DNA of 64,000 nucleotides from Coriobacteriaceae bacterium. GTDB taxonomy: Bacteria; Actinomycetota; Coriobacteriia; Coriobacteriales; Coriobacteriaceae. Below, piece after piece: positions 25,048-33,820 of the stretch. The stretch lies in the NCBI GenBank assembly GCA_025757745.1, contig CP107217.1:2046001-2110000 (forward strand), given 5' to 3'. Position numbers and translations under genes: made by a program. The stretch's first letter is position 1; every line of letters begins with the position of its first letter. A model generated the notes under the pieces. It had not been told where the DNA came from. It saw only the letters and a list, made by a program, of their open reading frames with translations, and made no database searches.

Positions 25048-26655
25048 TTAGTGCCTAAAGTGGCGAGCCCCCGTGAAGACCATCGCAATACCATGCTCGT
25101 TGCAGGCCTGGACGCTCTCGTCGTCGCGCTTGGAGCCGCCGGGCTGGATGATGCAGGTCACGCCGTGCGCGGCAAGCACGTCGACGTTGTCGCGGAACGG
25201 GAAGAACGCGTCGCTTGCACAGGCAAAGCCGCCCTTCTCCACGCCCTCGCGCTCGCAGTAGTCCTCGGCGCGCTCGCAGGCAAGCAGTGCAGAGTCAACG
25301 CGGTTGGGCTGACCCGGGCCCATGCCAATGCCGGCCTTACCCTTGGAAACCAGGATGGCGTTGGACTTGACGCCCTTGCAGACCTTCCAGGCAAACTCGA
25401 GCTCGGCCATCTCAGCGTCGGTGGGCTTACGGTCGGTGGGGAACGTGAAGGTCGCGGGATCCTCGGTCACGTGGTCGACTTCCTGCACCAGCATGCCGCC
25501 GTCGACGGAGCGCAGCTCCACCTGGGCGCCGTGGTCCACGCCGCCGGTAGCCAGCACACGCAGGTTGGGGCGCTTGGCCATGCGCTCGAGCGCCTCGGCA
25601 GTGTAGCTCGGGGCGATGATAACCTCGACGAACTGCTTGTTCTGATCGGCAAAGTGCTCAACCAGCTCATAGGGAACCTCGCGGTTGCAGGCGATGATGC
25701 CGCCAAAGGCGCTCTTGGGATCGCAGGCGAAGGCACGGTCGTAGGCGGCCGTGATGTCCTCGGCCACGGCGGAGCCGCAGGGGTTCTGATGCTTGAGGAT
25801 CACGCAGGCCGGCTCGTCGAACTCGCGGACCAGGTTCCAAGCGGCGTCGGCATCCAGATAGTTGTTGTAGCTGAGCGGCTTGCCCTGGATCTGCTCGGAG
25901 CCCACGAGCGGGAACTGCGAGCTCGCGGTGTTCTCGCAGCCCTCGGCAAAGCGATAGACCGTGGCCTTTTGCTGCGGGTTCTCGCCATAGCGCAGGTCGT
26001 CGACCTTCTCCAGCGAGATCTCGAGCTTGGCAGAGGTGTCCGCCACGTCGCTTGCCTGGGCGGCAAGCCAACGGGAGATAGCCGTGTCGTAGGCGGCGGT
26101 GGTCTGGTAGACCTTCACCTGCAGGCGACGACGGGTGGAAAGCGTGGTGCAGCCACCGGTCTCGCGCATCTCGGCCAGGACGGCATCATAGTCGGCCGGG
26201 TCGGAGATGACGGTAACGCTCGCGGCGTTCTTGGCGGCAGAGCGCAGCATGGAGGGGCCACCGATGTCGATGTGCTCGATGGCGTCCGCGAAGGTGACCT
26301 CGGGGTTGGCGACGGTCTTCTCGAACTCGTACAGGTTGACGACGACCAGGTCGATCAGCTTAATGCCGTGCTGAGCAGCCTCCTGCATGTGCTGCTCGGA
26401 ATCGCGGCGGGCCAGCAGCGCGCCGTGAACCTTTGGGTGCAGGGTCTTAACGCGGCCGTCCATCATCTCGGGATAGCCCGTGAACTCCTCGATGGGGGTT
26501 ACGGGGACGCCCGCGTCCTCGATGGCACGAGCCGTGCCGCCCGTAGAGATGATCTCGACGCCAAAGTCATCGACCAGCGTCCGTGCGAAATCGACGACGC
26601 CCGTCTTATCGGTAACCGAGATCAACGCGCGTGCGATCTTCACATCAGATCCCAT
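25048..26655 (-). CDS. purH: Bifunctional AICAR transformylase / IMP cyclohydrolase
   Basis: 535 aa. The N-terminal IMP cyclohydrolase (MGS-like) domain has ISTGGTARAIEDAG and GRVKTLHPKVHGALL. The C-terminal AICAR transformylase domain contains KHQNPCGSA and the terminal IQPGGSKRDDESVQACNEHGIAM. It catalyses the last two steps of purine synthesis to IMP. It is monocistronic here; the 277 bp between it and the GNAT gene contain the divergent promoters and nothing else recognised. Confidence 0.97.
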   Translation of the reverse strand: MGSDVKIARALISVTDKTGVVDFARTLVDDFGVEIISTGGTARAIEDAGVPVTPIEEFTGYPEMMDGRVKTLHPKVHGALLARRDSEQHMQEAAQHGIKLIDLVVVNLYEFEKTVANPEVTFADAIEHIDIGGPSMLRSAAKNAASVTVISDPADYDAVLAEMRETGGCTTLSTRRRLQVKVYQTTAAYDTAISRWLAAQASDVADTSAKLEISLEKVDDLRYGENPQQKATVYRFAEGCENTASSQFPLVGSEQIQGKPLSYNNYLDADAAWNLVREFDEPACVILKHQNPCGSAVAEDITAAYDRAFACDPKSAFGGIIACNREVPYELVEHFADQNKQFVEVIIAPSYTAEALERMAKRPNLRVLATGGVDHGAQVELRSVDGGMLVQEVDHVTEDPATFTFPTDRKPTDAEMAELEFAWKVCKGVKSNAILVSKGKAGIGMGPGQPNRVDSALLACERAEDYCEREGVEKGGFACASDAFFPFRDNVDVLAAHGVTCIIQPGGSKRDDESVQACNEHGIAMVFTGARHFRH

Positions 26656-26932
26656 GCAGTCCTCCTGTCTGGTACGCCGCCGTGCTCTGTGAGTCGGTGA
26701 TACGTCGATCTGCAGCGCTCGCGCAGCGGCATTGAAAATACTGATTCAATGTAGCGCATCGAGCGCGACGTTGCACCCCGCAACGCACGGCTGTGCAGAA
26801 AAAGTTTGCGAGCGGGGGTTGCAGAGGCGCCGCTGAGCACGGTGAGTTGATGGAACACAGGGGCACCATAATTAGATGCCAATGGCGTGGTAGAACTGTG
26901 CTCGATATGCATCCGCAAAAGAAAGAGGCACC

Positions 26933-27574
26933 ATGGTCTCGCGGGTTCTCTACCGACCGTTTGATACTGAAGACTTTGACGCCATCGCGCTGATTCTGCA
27001 GCAGCTTTGGCATAACAATTCGGATAACGATGAGTACAACCGCCTTGAGGCCGCATGCGACCTCGCCTATTGCCTTTCGTCCTCGACGTTTTCGCAGGTT
27101 GCGGTAATTGACGGCGAGGCGCGCGGCATTGCGCTTGCACGCGCAGGACAGAGCCCCGGCGTCACTATCAACGAGCATTGGATGGATACCGAACGCGCGT
27201 TGCTGTCGCAGATGCGCGAACTGGAGCCCGATGCCTGCGCCGAGTATCTCTCGTTTGTGCGCGCAACCATCCGAACCAACAACCGCCTGCTCGAGAGCAG
27301 CCCATTGCCGCACGACAACGAAGTCACGCTGCTCGCCGTCGATCCCGATGTCCATGGCCTGGGCGTTGGCTCGGTGTTGCTCGATGCCGCTGTCTCGTAC
27401 CTTTCCTCGCGCGGGGCGACAAGGGCGCACCTGTACACCGACTCCAACTGCTCGTGGAAGTTCTACGAGCTGCACGGCTTTAAGCGCACGGCCACGCACC
27501 GCGCCAACCGCGAAGAGCGTCGTCACGACATGCCGCGTGAAAGCTTTCTCTACGAACTCGACCTAACAGCCTAG
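26933..27574 (+). CDS. GNAT-family N-acetyltransferase
   Basis: 213 aa. The acetyl-CoA loop is VTLLAVDPDVHGLGVGSVLLDAA and the C-terminal motif B is LYTDSNCSWKFYELHGFKRT. The substrate cannot be read from sequence. AAAGAGG precedes the ATG. It is a single gene followed by repeats rather than an operon. Confidence 0.88.
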   Translation: MVSRVLYRPFDTEDFDAIALILQQLWHNNSDNDEYNRLEAACDLAYCLSSSTFSQVAVIDGEARGIALARAGQSPGVTINEHWMDTERALLSQMRELEPDACAEYLSFVRATIRTNNRLLESSPLPHDNEVTLLAVDPDVHGLGVGSVLLDAAVSYLSSRGATRAHLYTDSNCSWKFYELHGFKRTATHRANREERRHDMPRESFLYELDLTA

Positions 27575-27591
27575 CCCAAGCAGCCACACCT

Positions 27592-27658
27592 GGTCATTTA
27601 AGAACGTCCCCAATGACTGATCCCCAACAACTAGTCATTTAAGTCTGTCCCCAATGAG
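27592..27658. repeat. Two REP-like units, type A
   Basis: Units 27592-27618 and 27631-27658 share GTCATTTAAG...GTCCCCAATGA with the unit at 4101-4130 and lie head to tail. Each can fold through AGTCATT/AATGACT-type ends. They occupy the start of the 452-bp gap after the GNAT gene. Confidence 0.65.
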
Positions 27659-27698
27659 TGGCCTAGGGGGTTTGTAGATAGCCCTGGTCAAAAAACAT

Positions 27699-27898
27699 CA
27701 AATATGAGTACTGTTACCTTTTTAGTAGCAGCGATTTGGGGCATTTTTGATGCTTATAGGCATGACGACCAGCTGCACGAGCTGACATAACTCCCCAAAT
27801 GTTCAATAAAATGGGCTCCTAACGAGAAGTACTCTCATTAGGAGCCCATTATTATGTGCAAACATATGTGACCAACGCAGCAACAGTACTCATATTTG
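27699..27898. repeat. Inverted pair of a 17-bp motif around a terminator
   Basis: CAAATATGAGTACTGTT occurs at 27699-27715 (+) and 27882-27898 (-), both preceded by an A-rich AAAAAA(A)TG/CATC stretch. Each copy contains an ATG opening a tiny frame: 27704-27790 (28 codons, +) and 27852-27893 (13 codons, -). Neither has a ribosome-binding site, so coding is doubtful. Confidence 0.6.
27810..27850. terminator. Strong hairpin within the inverted pair
   Basis: AATGGGCTCCTAA / TTAGGAGCCCATT, 13 bp, extended by GAGA/TCTC. Likely a bidirectional terminator between the GNAT gene and the convergent DUF2207 gene. Confidence 0.75.
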
Positions 27899-28026
27899 GC
27901 ATTTTTTGTCCACTGTCCCTTGCGCGAAGGTCCGCAGCGGAAAGTTTGACCCGTTTCGATGCACAAAAATGGGATGAATCTTCCCTGGCAACCGCCCAGA
28001 AAGATCCACCCCAAAGCAAGCGCTCG

Positions 28027-29973
28027 CTAGAACGTTCCGCCGCCGCCTCCGCCGACGCCGCCACCGCCGCCACCGGAAAAGCCGCCGCCGCTGCCGCCGC
28101 TCGAGCTATCGGAACTCGAAGCCAGCTCGCGGATGGTCTCGTGATACACCTCGTTGAACGAATCGAGCGGAGACTCGTTGCCGTAGTGATGGTAATACCA
28201 CCAGTAGCAGGGGTAGTTGTCGTAGAAATCGTCGCTGTTGCGCAGATCCGCAGGCACGGCCTCGGCCAGCTGTCGCAGCACTTCTTTCGAAACGCCCAGG
28301 GCAACGCCCATCACCAGCAGTTTGTTCCACAAGATTAGGTCGCTGGGGATAGCCTCCTTCAGGCGCGTAAAGTCCTCGAGCCAATGCTTGAGCGCCTTGC
28401 AGCGAGCCGCCACCTCGGCGCCCTCCGGCGTGTAACGGCGGAAGGTGCAGCTCAGGACAAAGCCCACGATCGTAACGGGGATCGAGATCATAGCGGCACC
28501 GACGTTGGCATCCGCAAAGTCGGTATAGAACAGAGAGCCCAGAATGCCAAAGACAATGATGATGCCGAGAACCAGGCCGGCCACCATCGCGATAGTGCCA
28601 TCCGATGCAATAAGCTCGCGCGCCTCCAGCTTGCCCTTAACTGTGCTCTGATAGTCCTCGAGCTTGTCGCCAACAGATGTGGTGCGCTCGCTAGCGTACT
28701 CCTCCAACTCGCTAAACGTGCGCGAACGGACTCCGTCCTTATCGGGCTTAACGCCAGCAAAGAAGACCTTGAGCACGTCGCGATCGATGCCGTCCTTCTT
28801 GGCAGCCTTCCAGGCCTCGTCGGTCACTGTGATGCGATACGTCTGCTCCTCTTTTTCGCGACGGAGCAGACCCTTCTTCTTGGTCTCGGTCGCTTCTTCC
28901 AGCTTGATCACGCGGTCGTCGGTGAGCTTCATAAGTGTGGCGATATATGCCTGATCGGGCACGTCGTTCCAGCTCATGAGAGCTGCAAGCACCGCGGGAT
29001 GGTCGGCCGAGGGCACATCGCGGAAGTACTCGTCCTGGAAGAGTGGCTTGGGCTTGGGCCTGCGCAGCTTAAGCATCACGATCACACCGGTATAGGCAAC
29101 CGCCACGACAACACACACCACGGCAATCGCGCCGGCAACCGCACGCGCGTGCTCACGGCGAGCGTTGGCCTCGTCGGCCCATTCCTTCTCTTCGCTCAGA
29201 ATCGTCGACATGCGCTCTTCGCTCGAGGCGGCGAGCTGCGGCACCCAGTCGTTGGGGAAGGCGATGCGTGCCTCGGCGAATTCTCCCTCATGCACGCAGG
29301 GAATGGTATAGGTGACCATGGGCTCGTCCGCATCGAGTGACACGTCGCCCGTCAGCGGGCCGTGGCCCCATGCGCGGAAGTTATCGCCCTTGACGGCGGC
29401 CGTCCCGGCAGCGGCATTTGCAAAGTAGACTTCCATCTCGACGTCATCGGAGTCCGCAGACCAGCCGTCACCCACAAATTTCCAGTAGAGCTCGGCGGTA
29501 TCGGCCCAGTTCATAACCGCACCGGTCATGGAATAACTCACGTAGTAGATTGCGCTGTCGCCGCTCTCGTGAGGGCTGAACACCTTAATCTTTACGCCGT
29601 CGTCGGACTGCTCCACCGTGTAAACGCCGTCGTCGCCTTTGTTTGCGCTGTCGACCTTGTTAAACGCAGTGTCGTCTTCCTCGACGCTCAGCACATTGAC
29701 GACCACCGAGCCGCCTTGCTGGTTAGAGCCTGTATTGATATCCCAATACACGCCGTTAATGTCATCGTCGAAATCGAACTGGCGTCCCTCGACAACGGTC
29801 AGCGAGCCATCGGCCTCGACCGTGGCACCGATATAGGTTTGGCTCATGGAGTAGCCGTCGGCACGTGCAACGGCGGGCAACAGCAGCAGTGCGCACGCGA
29901 CGAGCGCGCAAATGGAAACAAATCGCGCAAACGGGCGGCGCTGCCGGCTGACTTTGGCGGCGAGGGTGTTCAT
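28027..29973 (-). CDS. DUF2207-family membrane protein
   Basis: 648 aa. It has an N-terminal signal peptide (FVSICALVACALLLLPAVARA), an extracellular beta-rich DUF2207 domain (about 40-280), and a membrane helix near 290-310 (AVAGAIAVVCVVVAVAYTGVIV). A cytoplasmic region with two further helices follows, and the C-terminus is a Gly/Ser-rich tail (SGGSGGGFSGGG...) typical of this family. Function is unknown. ATG 29973 is chosen because AAAGGATG precedes it and the signal peptide begins there; the longer frame to 30093 overlaps intergenic repeats. Confidence 0.88.
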   Translation of the reverse strand: MNTLAAKVSRQRRPFARFVSICALVACALLLLPAVARADGYSMSQTYIGATVEADGSLTVVEGRQFDFDDDINGVYWDINTGSNQQGGSVVVNVLSVEEDDTAFNKVDSANKGDDGVYTVEQSDDGVKIKVFSPHESGDSAIYYVSYSMTGAVMNWADTAELYWKFVGDGWSADSDDVEMEVYFANAAAGTAAVKGDNFRAWGHGPLTGDVSLDADEPMVTYTIPCVHEGEFAEARIAFPNDWVPQLAASSEERMSTILSEEKEWADEANARREHARAVAGAIAVVCVVVAVAYTGVIVMLKLRRPKPKPLFQDEYFRDVPSADHPAVLAALMSWNDVPDQAYIATLMKLTDDRVIKLEEATETKKKGLLRREKEEQTYRITVTDEAWKAAKKDGIDRDVLKVFFAGVKPDKDGVRSRTFSELEEYASERTTSVGDKLEDYQSTVKGKLEARELIASDGTIAMVAGLVLGIIIVFGILGSLFYTDFADANVGAAMISIPVTIVGFVLSCTFRRYTPEGAEVAARCKALKHWLEDFTRLKEAIPSDLILWNKLLVMGVALGVSKEVLRQLAEAVPADLRNSDDFYDNYPCYWWYYHHYGNESPLDSFNEVYHETIRELASSSDSSSGGSGGGFSGGGGGGVGGGGGGTF

Positions 29974-30107
29974 AGGCACATCCTTTGTCTGTAAAACCAA
30001 CAGCGCCATTGTCCCACGTTTGCGGGTACGCATGACGAATATCTGGGCCAACGGAACGTCAAATGGGACAAAAGTCCCACCCGAGTCTGGCACTTAGGGA
30101 CGTTCCT

Positions 30108-30142
30108 AATGATCTATTGGGGACGGAGGAAAACGGATCATT
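30108..30142. repeat. REP-like unit, type B
   Basis: AATGATC and GATCATT frame GGGGACGGAGGAAAACG. The GGGACGGAGGAAAACGGAT core recurs inverted at 33794-33820. Confidence 0.6.
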
Positions 30143-30288
30143 GGGTTGAACCGACGGACTGCAACAAATTTGTCGTTTGGGACGCTCTTTGGCCGAGTCC
30201 TGCGCCAGCAATAGATACCACTTCACAGCTCCGTCACAGGTGTAGCGGCTTTGTGTTGCTGCGGCACGCGCTGATTGAGCCTGTGAGC

Positions 30289-30400
30289 AAGGGGCATAAA
30301 GCAGTTGAGCGATAACGGTTGCCCCTTTCCCGTTCGCTCGAGGATCATGTCCCCCTTTTCCGCGGAAACCCCGGCAGTTGCGAAGAGCTGCCGGGGTTTC
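30289..30400 (+). ncRNA. Possible structured RNA ending in a terminator
   Basis: The stem AAGGGGCA / TGCCCCTT (30289-30327) is followed by a strong terminator, GAAACCCCGGCAG / CTGCCGGGGTTTC (30365-30400), with no protein gene ending nearby on this strand. The 560-bp gap between the DUF2207 gene and gluQ therefore seems to hold a transcribed non-coding unit or a leader of gluQ. No known RNA family recognised. Confidence 0.35.
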
Positions 30401-30523
30401 TGTTGTCTAAGGTGCTGAGTTGATGGACAGGAATCAAAGCACCGAGCCTGCGGCCCACAATACACAATGCGGGTCCTCAACAACTTGCGGACCACAGTGA
30501 CGCCTCCCCATCGCGCCCCGCGC

Positions 30524-30529
30524 TATACT
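30524..30529 (+). promoter_or_regulatory. -10 element of gluQ
   Basis: TATACT ends 7 nt before the gluQ ATG, so transcription would start at or next to the start codon. No ribosome-binding site is present, which suggests a leaderless mRNA. Confidence 0.5.
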
Positions 30530-30536
30530 CGTCCGC

Positions 30537-31547
30537 ATGGATATCAAAACACGCAACATAGCAACGCCCGCCGCGGACGCGCCAACGACGCAGCCCGCCC
30601 CCGTTCCCACCCCCGTCGTGGGCCGCTTTGCCCCGTCGCCCTCGGGCCGCATGCACCTGGGCAACGTGTTCAGCTGCCTGTGCGCGTGGCTTTCGGCCCG
30701 CAGCCAGGGCGGCAGCATCGTGTTGCGCATCGAGGACCTGGACGATCGCTGCAAGCGCCCGGAACTTGCCACTCAACTGATTGACGACCTGACCTGGCTG
30801 GGACTCGAGTGGGACGAAGGCCCCTACTACCAGCACGATCGCCTCGACCTGTACGAGGGCGCCTTGCGCCAGCTGCAAGACGCCAGCCTCACCTACCCCT
30901 GCTTTTGCACGCGTGCCGAGCTCCACGCCGCGAGCGCGCCGCACGCCAGCGACGGCACGCCCATCTACCGCGGCGCCTGCCGAGGCCTTTCGGCCGAAGA
31001 GGTCGCCCGCCGCAGTGCCCTGCGCGCCCCGGCCACGCGCCTGCGCGTGCCCGACATCGACGACCTCGCGGGCGACGTGATCGAATTCGTGGACCGCACG
31101 TACGGGGCCCAATGCGAGGCGCTCGCCACCGAGTGCGGCGATTTTTTGGTGCGCCGCAGCGACGGCGTTTTTGCCTATCAGCTAGCCGTGGTGGTCGATG
31201 ACGCCGCCATGGGCGTTACCGAGGTCGTGCGCGGATGCGACCTGCTGGGCTCCACGCCCCGCCAAATCTACCTGCAGCATCTGCTGGGACTTCCCACGCC
31301 GCACTACGCGCACATTCCGCTGCTCATGTCGCCGGACGGCCGTCGCCTTTCCAAGCGCGACCGCGACCTGGACCTGGGCGAGCTCCGCGCCCGCTTTGGC
31401 ACGCCCGAGGCACTGCTGGGCTGGCTCGCCAGGCAAACGGGCATCGCACCGGACGCCACACCGCGCTCTGCCGAGCAACTGGTCGAGCACTTTAGCTGGG
31501 ACGTCATCCGCGCACACCGGGAAAACATCACCGTAACGGCCGAGTAG
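30537..31547 (+). CDS. gluQ: Glutamyl-Q tRNA(Asp) synthetase
   Basis: 336 aa, GluRS-like catalytic domain without the anticodon-binding domain. The HIGH-like motif is GRFAPSPSGRMHLGN and the KMSKS-like motif is RRLSKRDRD. The family zinc site is represented by CFC...YRGAC. It attaches glutamate to queuosine in tRNA(Asp). An unusual 25-residue Thr/Pro/Ala-rich N-terminal extension precedes the catalytic core if the ATG at 30537 is used, as the closely spaced -10 box suggests. Confidence 0.92.
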   Translation: MDIKTRNIATPAADAPTTQPAPVPTPVVGRFAPSPSGRMHLGNVFSCLCAWLSARSQGGSIVLRIEDLDDRCKRPELATQLIDDLTWLGLEWDEGPYYQHDRLDLYEGALRQLQDASLTYPCFCTRAELHAASAPHASDGTPIYRGACRGLSAEEVARRSALRAPATRLRVPDIDDLAGDVIEFVDRTYGAQCEALATECGDFLVRRSDGVFAYQLAVVVDDAAMGVTEVVRGCDLLGSTPRQIYLQHLLGLPTPHYAHIPLLMSPDGRRLSKRDRDLDLGELRARFGTPEALLGWLARQTGIAPDATPRSAEQLVEHFSWDVIRAHRENITVTAE

Positions 31548-31562
31548 CCGCTCACTCCACCC

Positions 31563-32288
31563 CTACGCAACATCCCAGGGCTGGAGTTCGTCGCCCAGGC
31601 GAACGATACAGTCGTAGAGCACGGTGTGGCGCTCGGCCGGGTTGGCATCCCGATGAAAATGCCCGTAATACCAGCGTTTGTAATCCAAGCGGTCTTCCAG
31701 CTCATCGAAAAATGCCGTCAGCCGATCAACGGCGGGATAATTCCAGCCAGGCCCCGGATAGAGCGTGGGCGAAAGCATGCGCGTAGAGCAGGTGTGGGTG
31801 ATCACGTAGTCGACCTTCCAACCCACGCTGTCGAGCTTTGCCCGCGCCTCCTCAAAGTTGCGCTCATCCGGCAGCTCCTGCGGCCACCAGCTGGAATAGG
31901 GAATGCGGTATTCCTTATCCACACTCGTGGCGCCGCCCATGGTAAAAATCGTTGAGCCGTCGAGCTCAAAAACCTCGCCGCGCGTCAGGCGCCGTATGGG
32001 CGAGGTGTCCGACAGGCGCTGCGTCAGACCACCATGCCACAGCTCCATAGGGCGCTCCGCCCAATGGTCGAAGCGTTCGTGGTTGCCGTCGACGAACAAC
32101 ACGGTATAGGGACGCGATTCCAGCCAGGCGATATCGGCGCACTCCTCGGCAGAGAAATCCCAGGGAAAGCCAAAGTCGCCCGCAACAATCAGATAGTCGT
32201 CACTCGTCAGACTATCCCCAAGATCCCAGTCGCGCAGCTTTTGCATGTCGACGCCACCGTGAATGTCGCCCGTCACATAGACCGTCAT
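31563..32288 (-). CDS. Calcineurin-like metallophosphoesterase
   Basis: 241 aa. Metal-site motifs are GDIHG (7-11), VAGDFGFPWD, VDGNHERFD and YGHFH. The substrate (nucleotide, RNA or protein phosphate) is not predictable. Its start overlaps the stop of the next phosphoesterase gene by 4 bp (ATGA), indicating coupled translation of two related enzymes. Confidence 0.88.
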   Translation of the reverse strand: MTVYVTGDIHGGVDMQKLRDWDLGDSLTSDDYLIVAGDFGFPWDFSAEECADIAWLESRPYTVLFVDGNHERFDHWAERPMELWHGGLTQRLSDTSPIRRLTRGEVFELDGSTIFTMGGATSVDKEYRIPYSSWWPQELPDERNFEEARAKLDSVGWKVDYVITHTCSTRMLSPTLYPGPGWNYPAVDRLTAFFDELEDRLDYKRWYYGHFHRDANPAERHTVLYDCIVRLGDELQPWDVA

Positions 32289-32953
32289 CGGATCACCACT
32301 TCCCTCTTATAGGTTTCGAGATCGTGCTCGATCTGCTCGTTGCCCGTGGCGTTGACCCACCACGGCCACTTGACGCAGCTCACCGGCTCGTCTACCTGCA
32401 CAAACCACGACTTGAGCTCCTCCAGGCTCACCGGGGCGTAGCTGTTAGCGTCCGCGCCCACGTCATAGCGCAGCAGCCCCTGTCTGAGGTTGAACTTGTT
32501 GTACGCGTCGCCACAGCTGTGGATATGCCCGTGCAGATGCCAGCTACCGTGCGACATGCCCTGCCAGTCGACCATGGGATAGTGGCTCAGCACGATTTTT
32601 TGGCGGTCAATCTTGAGCACGCAAATGGGCGGCTCGACGATAAAAGCATCCGCTACGGCAGGCTGCGTCCAGTCTTTGTCGTGGTTGCCGGGCAGTAGGT
32701 GGACGCGCTTGCAGACAATGCTTTTGCGCAGCTCGTAGGCGTCTTGGACCGTCATCTTAAAGCTAAAGTCACCCAAGATGTAGAGCTCGTCATCCGCAGC
32801 AACCTTGCTGTTAATGTTGGCGACCATGGCATCGTTCATCTGCGCAACAGTCGACCAAGGCCTATCGCTAAGCCGTAGCATGTTCTCGTGTCCAAAGTGA
32901 GTATCGCCGGTAAACCAGATCACGGGGACCTCCTGTTGCTGCGGGGTATCCAT
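32285..32953 (-). CDS. Calcineurin-like metallophosphoesterase
   Basis: 222 aa. Motifs are FTGDTHFGHENML (the GDTHFGH opening typical of a distinct small phosphoesterase group), LGDFS, PGNHD and HGHIH. It is upstream of and overlapping with the 31563-32288 gene. Sequence similarity between the two is limited to metal motifs, so they are not a recent duplication. Confidence 0.88.
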   Translation of the reverse strand: MDTPQQQEVPVIWFTGDTHFGHENMLRLSDRPWSTVAQMNDAMVANINSKVAADDELYILGDFSFKMTVQDAYELRKSIVCKRVHLLPGNHDKDWTQPAVADAFIVEPPICVLKIDRQKIVLSHYPMVDWQGMSHGSWHLHGHIHSCGDAYNKFNLRQGLLRYDVGADANSYAPVSLEELKSWFVQVDEPVSCVKWPWWVNATGNEQIEHDLETYKREVVIR

Positions 32954-32963
32954 CCCTTAGGGC

Positions 32964-33203
32964 TTACCCCTCGTTCTTCCATCCAAACGGGTCGAGCACC
33001 CAAAAAATCAGATCGAGTACGCCGCCGGTCATCATGGCGCCGGCAAGGGCCATGCAAACGTGCAGAGAACTGGCACTTCGGAGCACGTCGAATGGCCCCA
33101 GAACAGCCAGCAGCGCGACCGCTGCGCCGGCAAGGCACAACGCGAGGCACGGCCCCGCGTCCTTGACGCACTTCTTTGCGAGATGCTTGGTGTTATCGCT
33201 CAT
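32964..33203 (-). CDS. Small membrane protein, unknown function
   Basis: 79 aa with two hydrophobic segments (CLALCLAGAAVALLAVLG and ALAGAMMTGGVLDLIFWVL) and an N-terminal basic stretch. ATG 33203 is preferred because AAGGAG lies upstream at a 10-nt spacing. It ends 10 bp before the phosphoesterase gene and probably shares its transcript. No family recognised. Confidence 0.6.
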   Translation of the reverse strand: MSDNTKHLAKKCVKDAGPCLALCLAGAAVALLAVLGPFDVLRSASSLHVCMALAGAMMTGGVLDLIFWVLDPFGWKNEG

Positions 33204-33356
33204 TGGTATCGAACTCCTTAGAGGATCGTTGTTTGGGTACATGCCGCCGCGGCAGAGCAGGGCGGCAGGGTAAGTGTCCCATGCCGTGCGGACACGTTTT
33301 TAAACCCATGTATCCGCAGGGACCCATGTCCTTGCAGAACACCCCCGAAGAATCGT

Positions 33357-33713
33357 CTAAGCCGCTGGCGGGCAACATACTGAACAGGGGGTCTTTCCTC
33401 GTTTGAGCGCGGTCGCCAGTGGCACGCTTGTTCTAATGGCGTTTTGAGGAAGGTTCTTGCATCCCGCAGAGCGGTGATAGATTTTGCCGTTCTTGGTGAC
33501 GATTACCTTGATCTTTGAAGTATCCACGCTGCGGGGCTTAGTCGGCGCGGCCATCTTTTGACAGACTAGCTCCGGTTCTTGGGGCTTACTTCTCGAAAAA
33601 CCAGAATCGCGGAATCGATTGATGCAACTGTCGAAACATCCATCGAACAGCAGTCCCGTTGCCAAGCCCGCCATGAACCCACAGGCAATCGCAGCCTCTC
33701 CTCTAATTTGCAT
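33357..33713 (-). CDS. Small membrane-anchored protein with Ada-like metal-binding motif
   Basis: 118 aa. A hydrophobic N-terminus (ACGFMAGLATGLLFDG) is followed by a linker and a C-terminal motif VIVTKNGKIYHRSAGCKNL...LATALKRGKTPCSVCCPP. The H-x3-C...PCxxC pattern is the one found at the ends of secreted nucleases and Ada-like domains, so zinc binding is likely. AAGGAGG precedes the ATG. Confidence 0.7.
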   Translation of the reverse strand: MQIRGEAAIACGFMAGLATGLLFDGCFDSCINRFRDSGFSRSKPQEPELVCQKMAAPTKPRSVDTSKIKVIVTKNGKIYHRSAGCKNLPQNAIRTSVPLATALKRGKTPCSVCCPPAA

Positions 33714-33741
33714 ATGTCCCTCCTTAATTAACCTTGAAGAT

Positions 33742-33790
33742 AAAAGCGGCGCGCGCCGCAGGACCCATGCCCTTGCGGCGCGCGCCGAAA
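33742..33790 (-). terminator. Terminator of the CAP surface-protein gene
   Basis: 14-bp stem CGGCGCGCGCCGCA / TGCGGCGCGCGCCG, followed on the minus strand by CTTTTATC. Confidence 0.85.
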
Positions 33791-33793
33791 ATA

Positions 33794-33820
33794 ATCCGTT
33801 TTCCTCCGTCCCTAACGGAT
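33794..33820. repeat. REP-like unit, type B, overlapping a stop codon
   Basis: ATCCGTT and AACGGAT frame TTCCTCCGTCCCT, the inverse of the core at 30108-30142. The end of the 33812-37162 gene, including its TAG, lies inside the repeat. Confidence 0.6.

Noticed and set aside
24079..26700. 873-codon + strand open frame opposite purH
   Set aside because: High-GC shadow of purH and its neighbour; no domain, no start signal.
27704..27790. 28-codon frame MSTVTFLVAAIWGIFDAY...
   Set aside because: No ribosome-binding site and it begins inside a dispersed motif; kept as a repeat observation rather than a gene.
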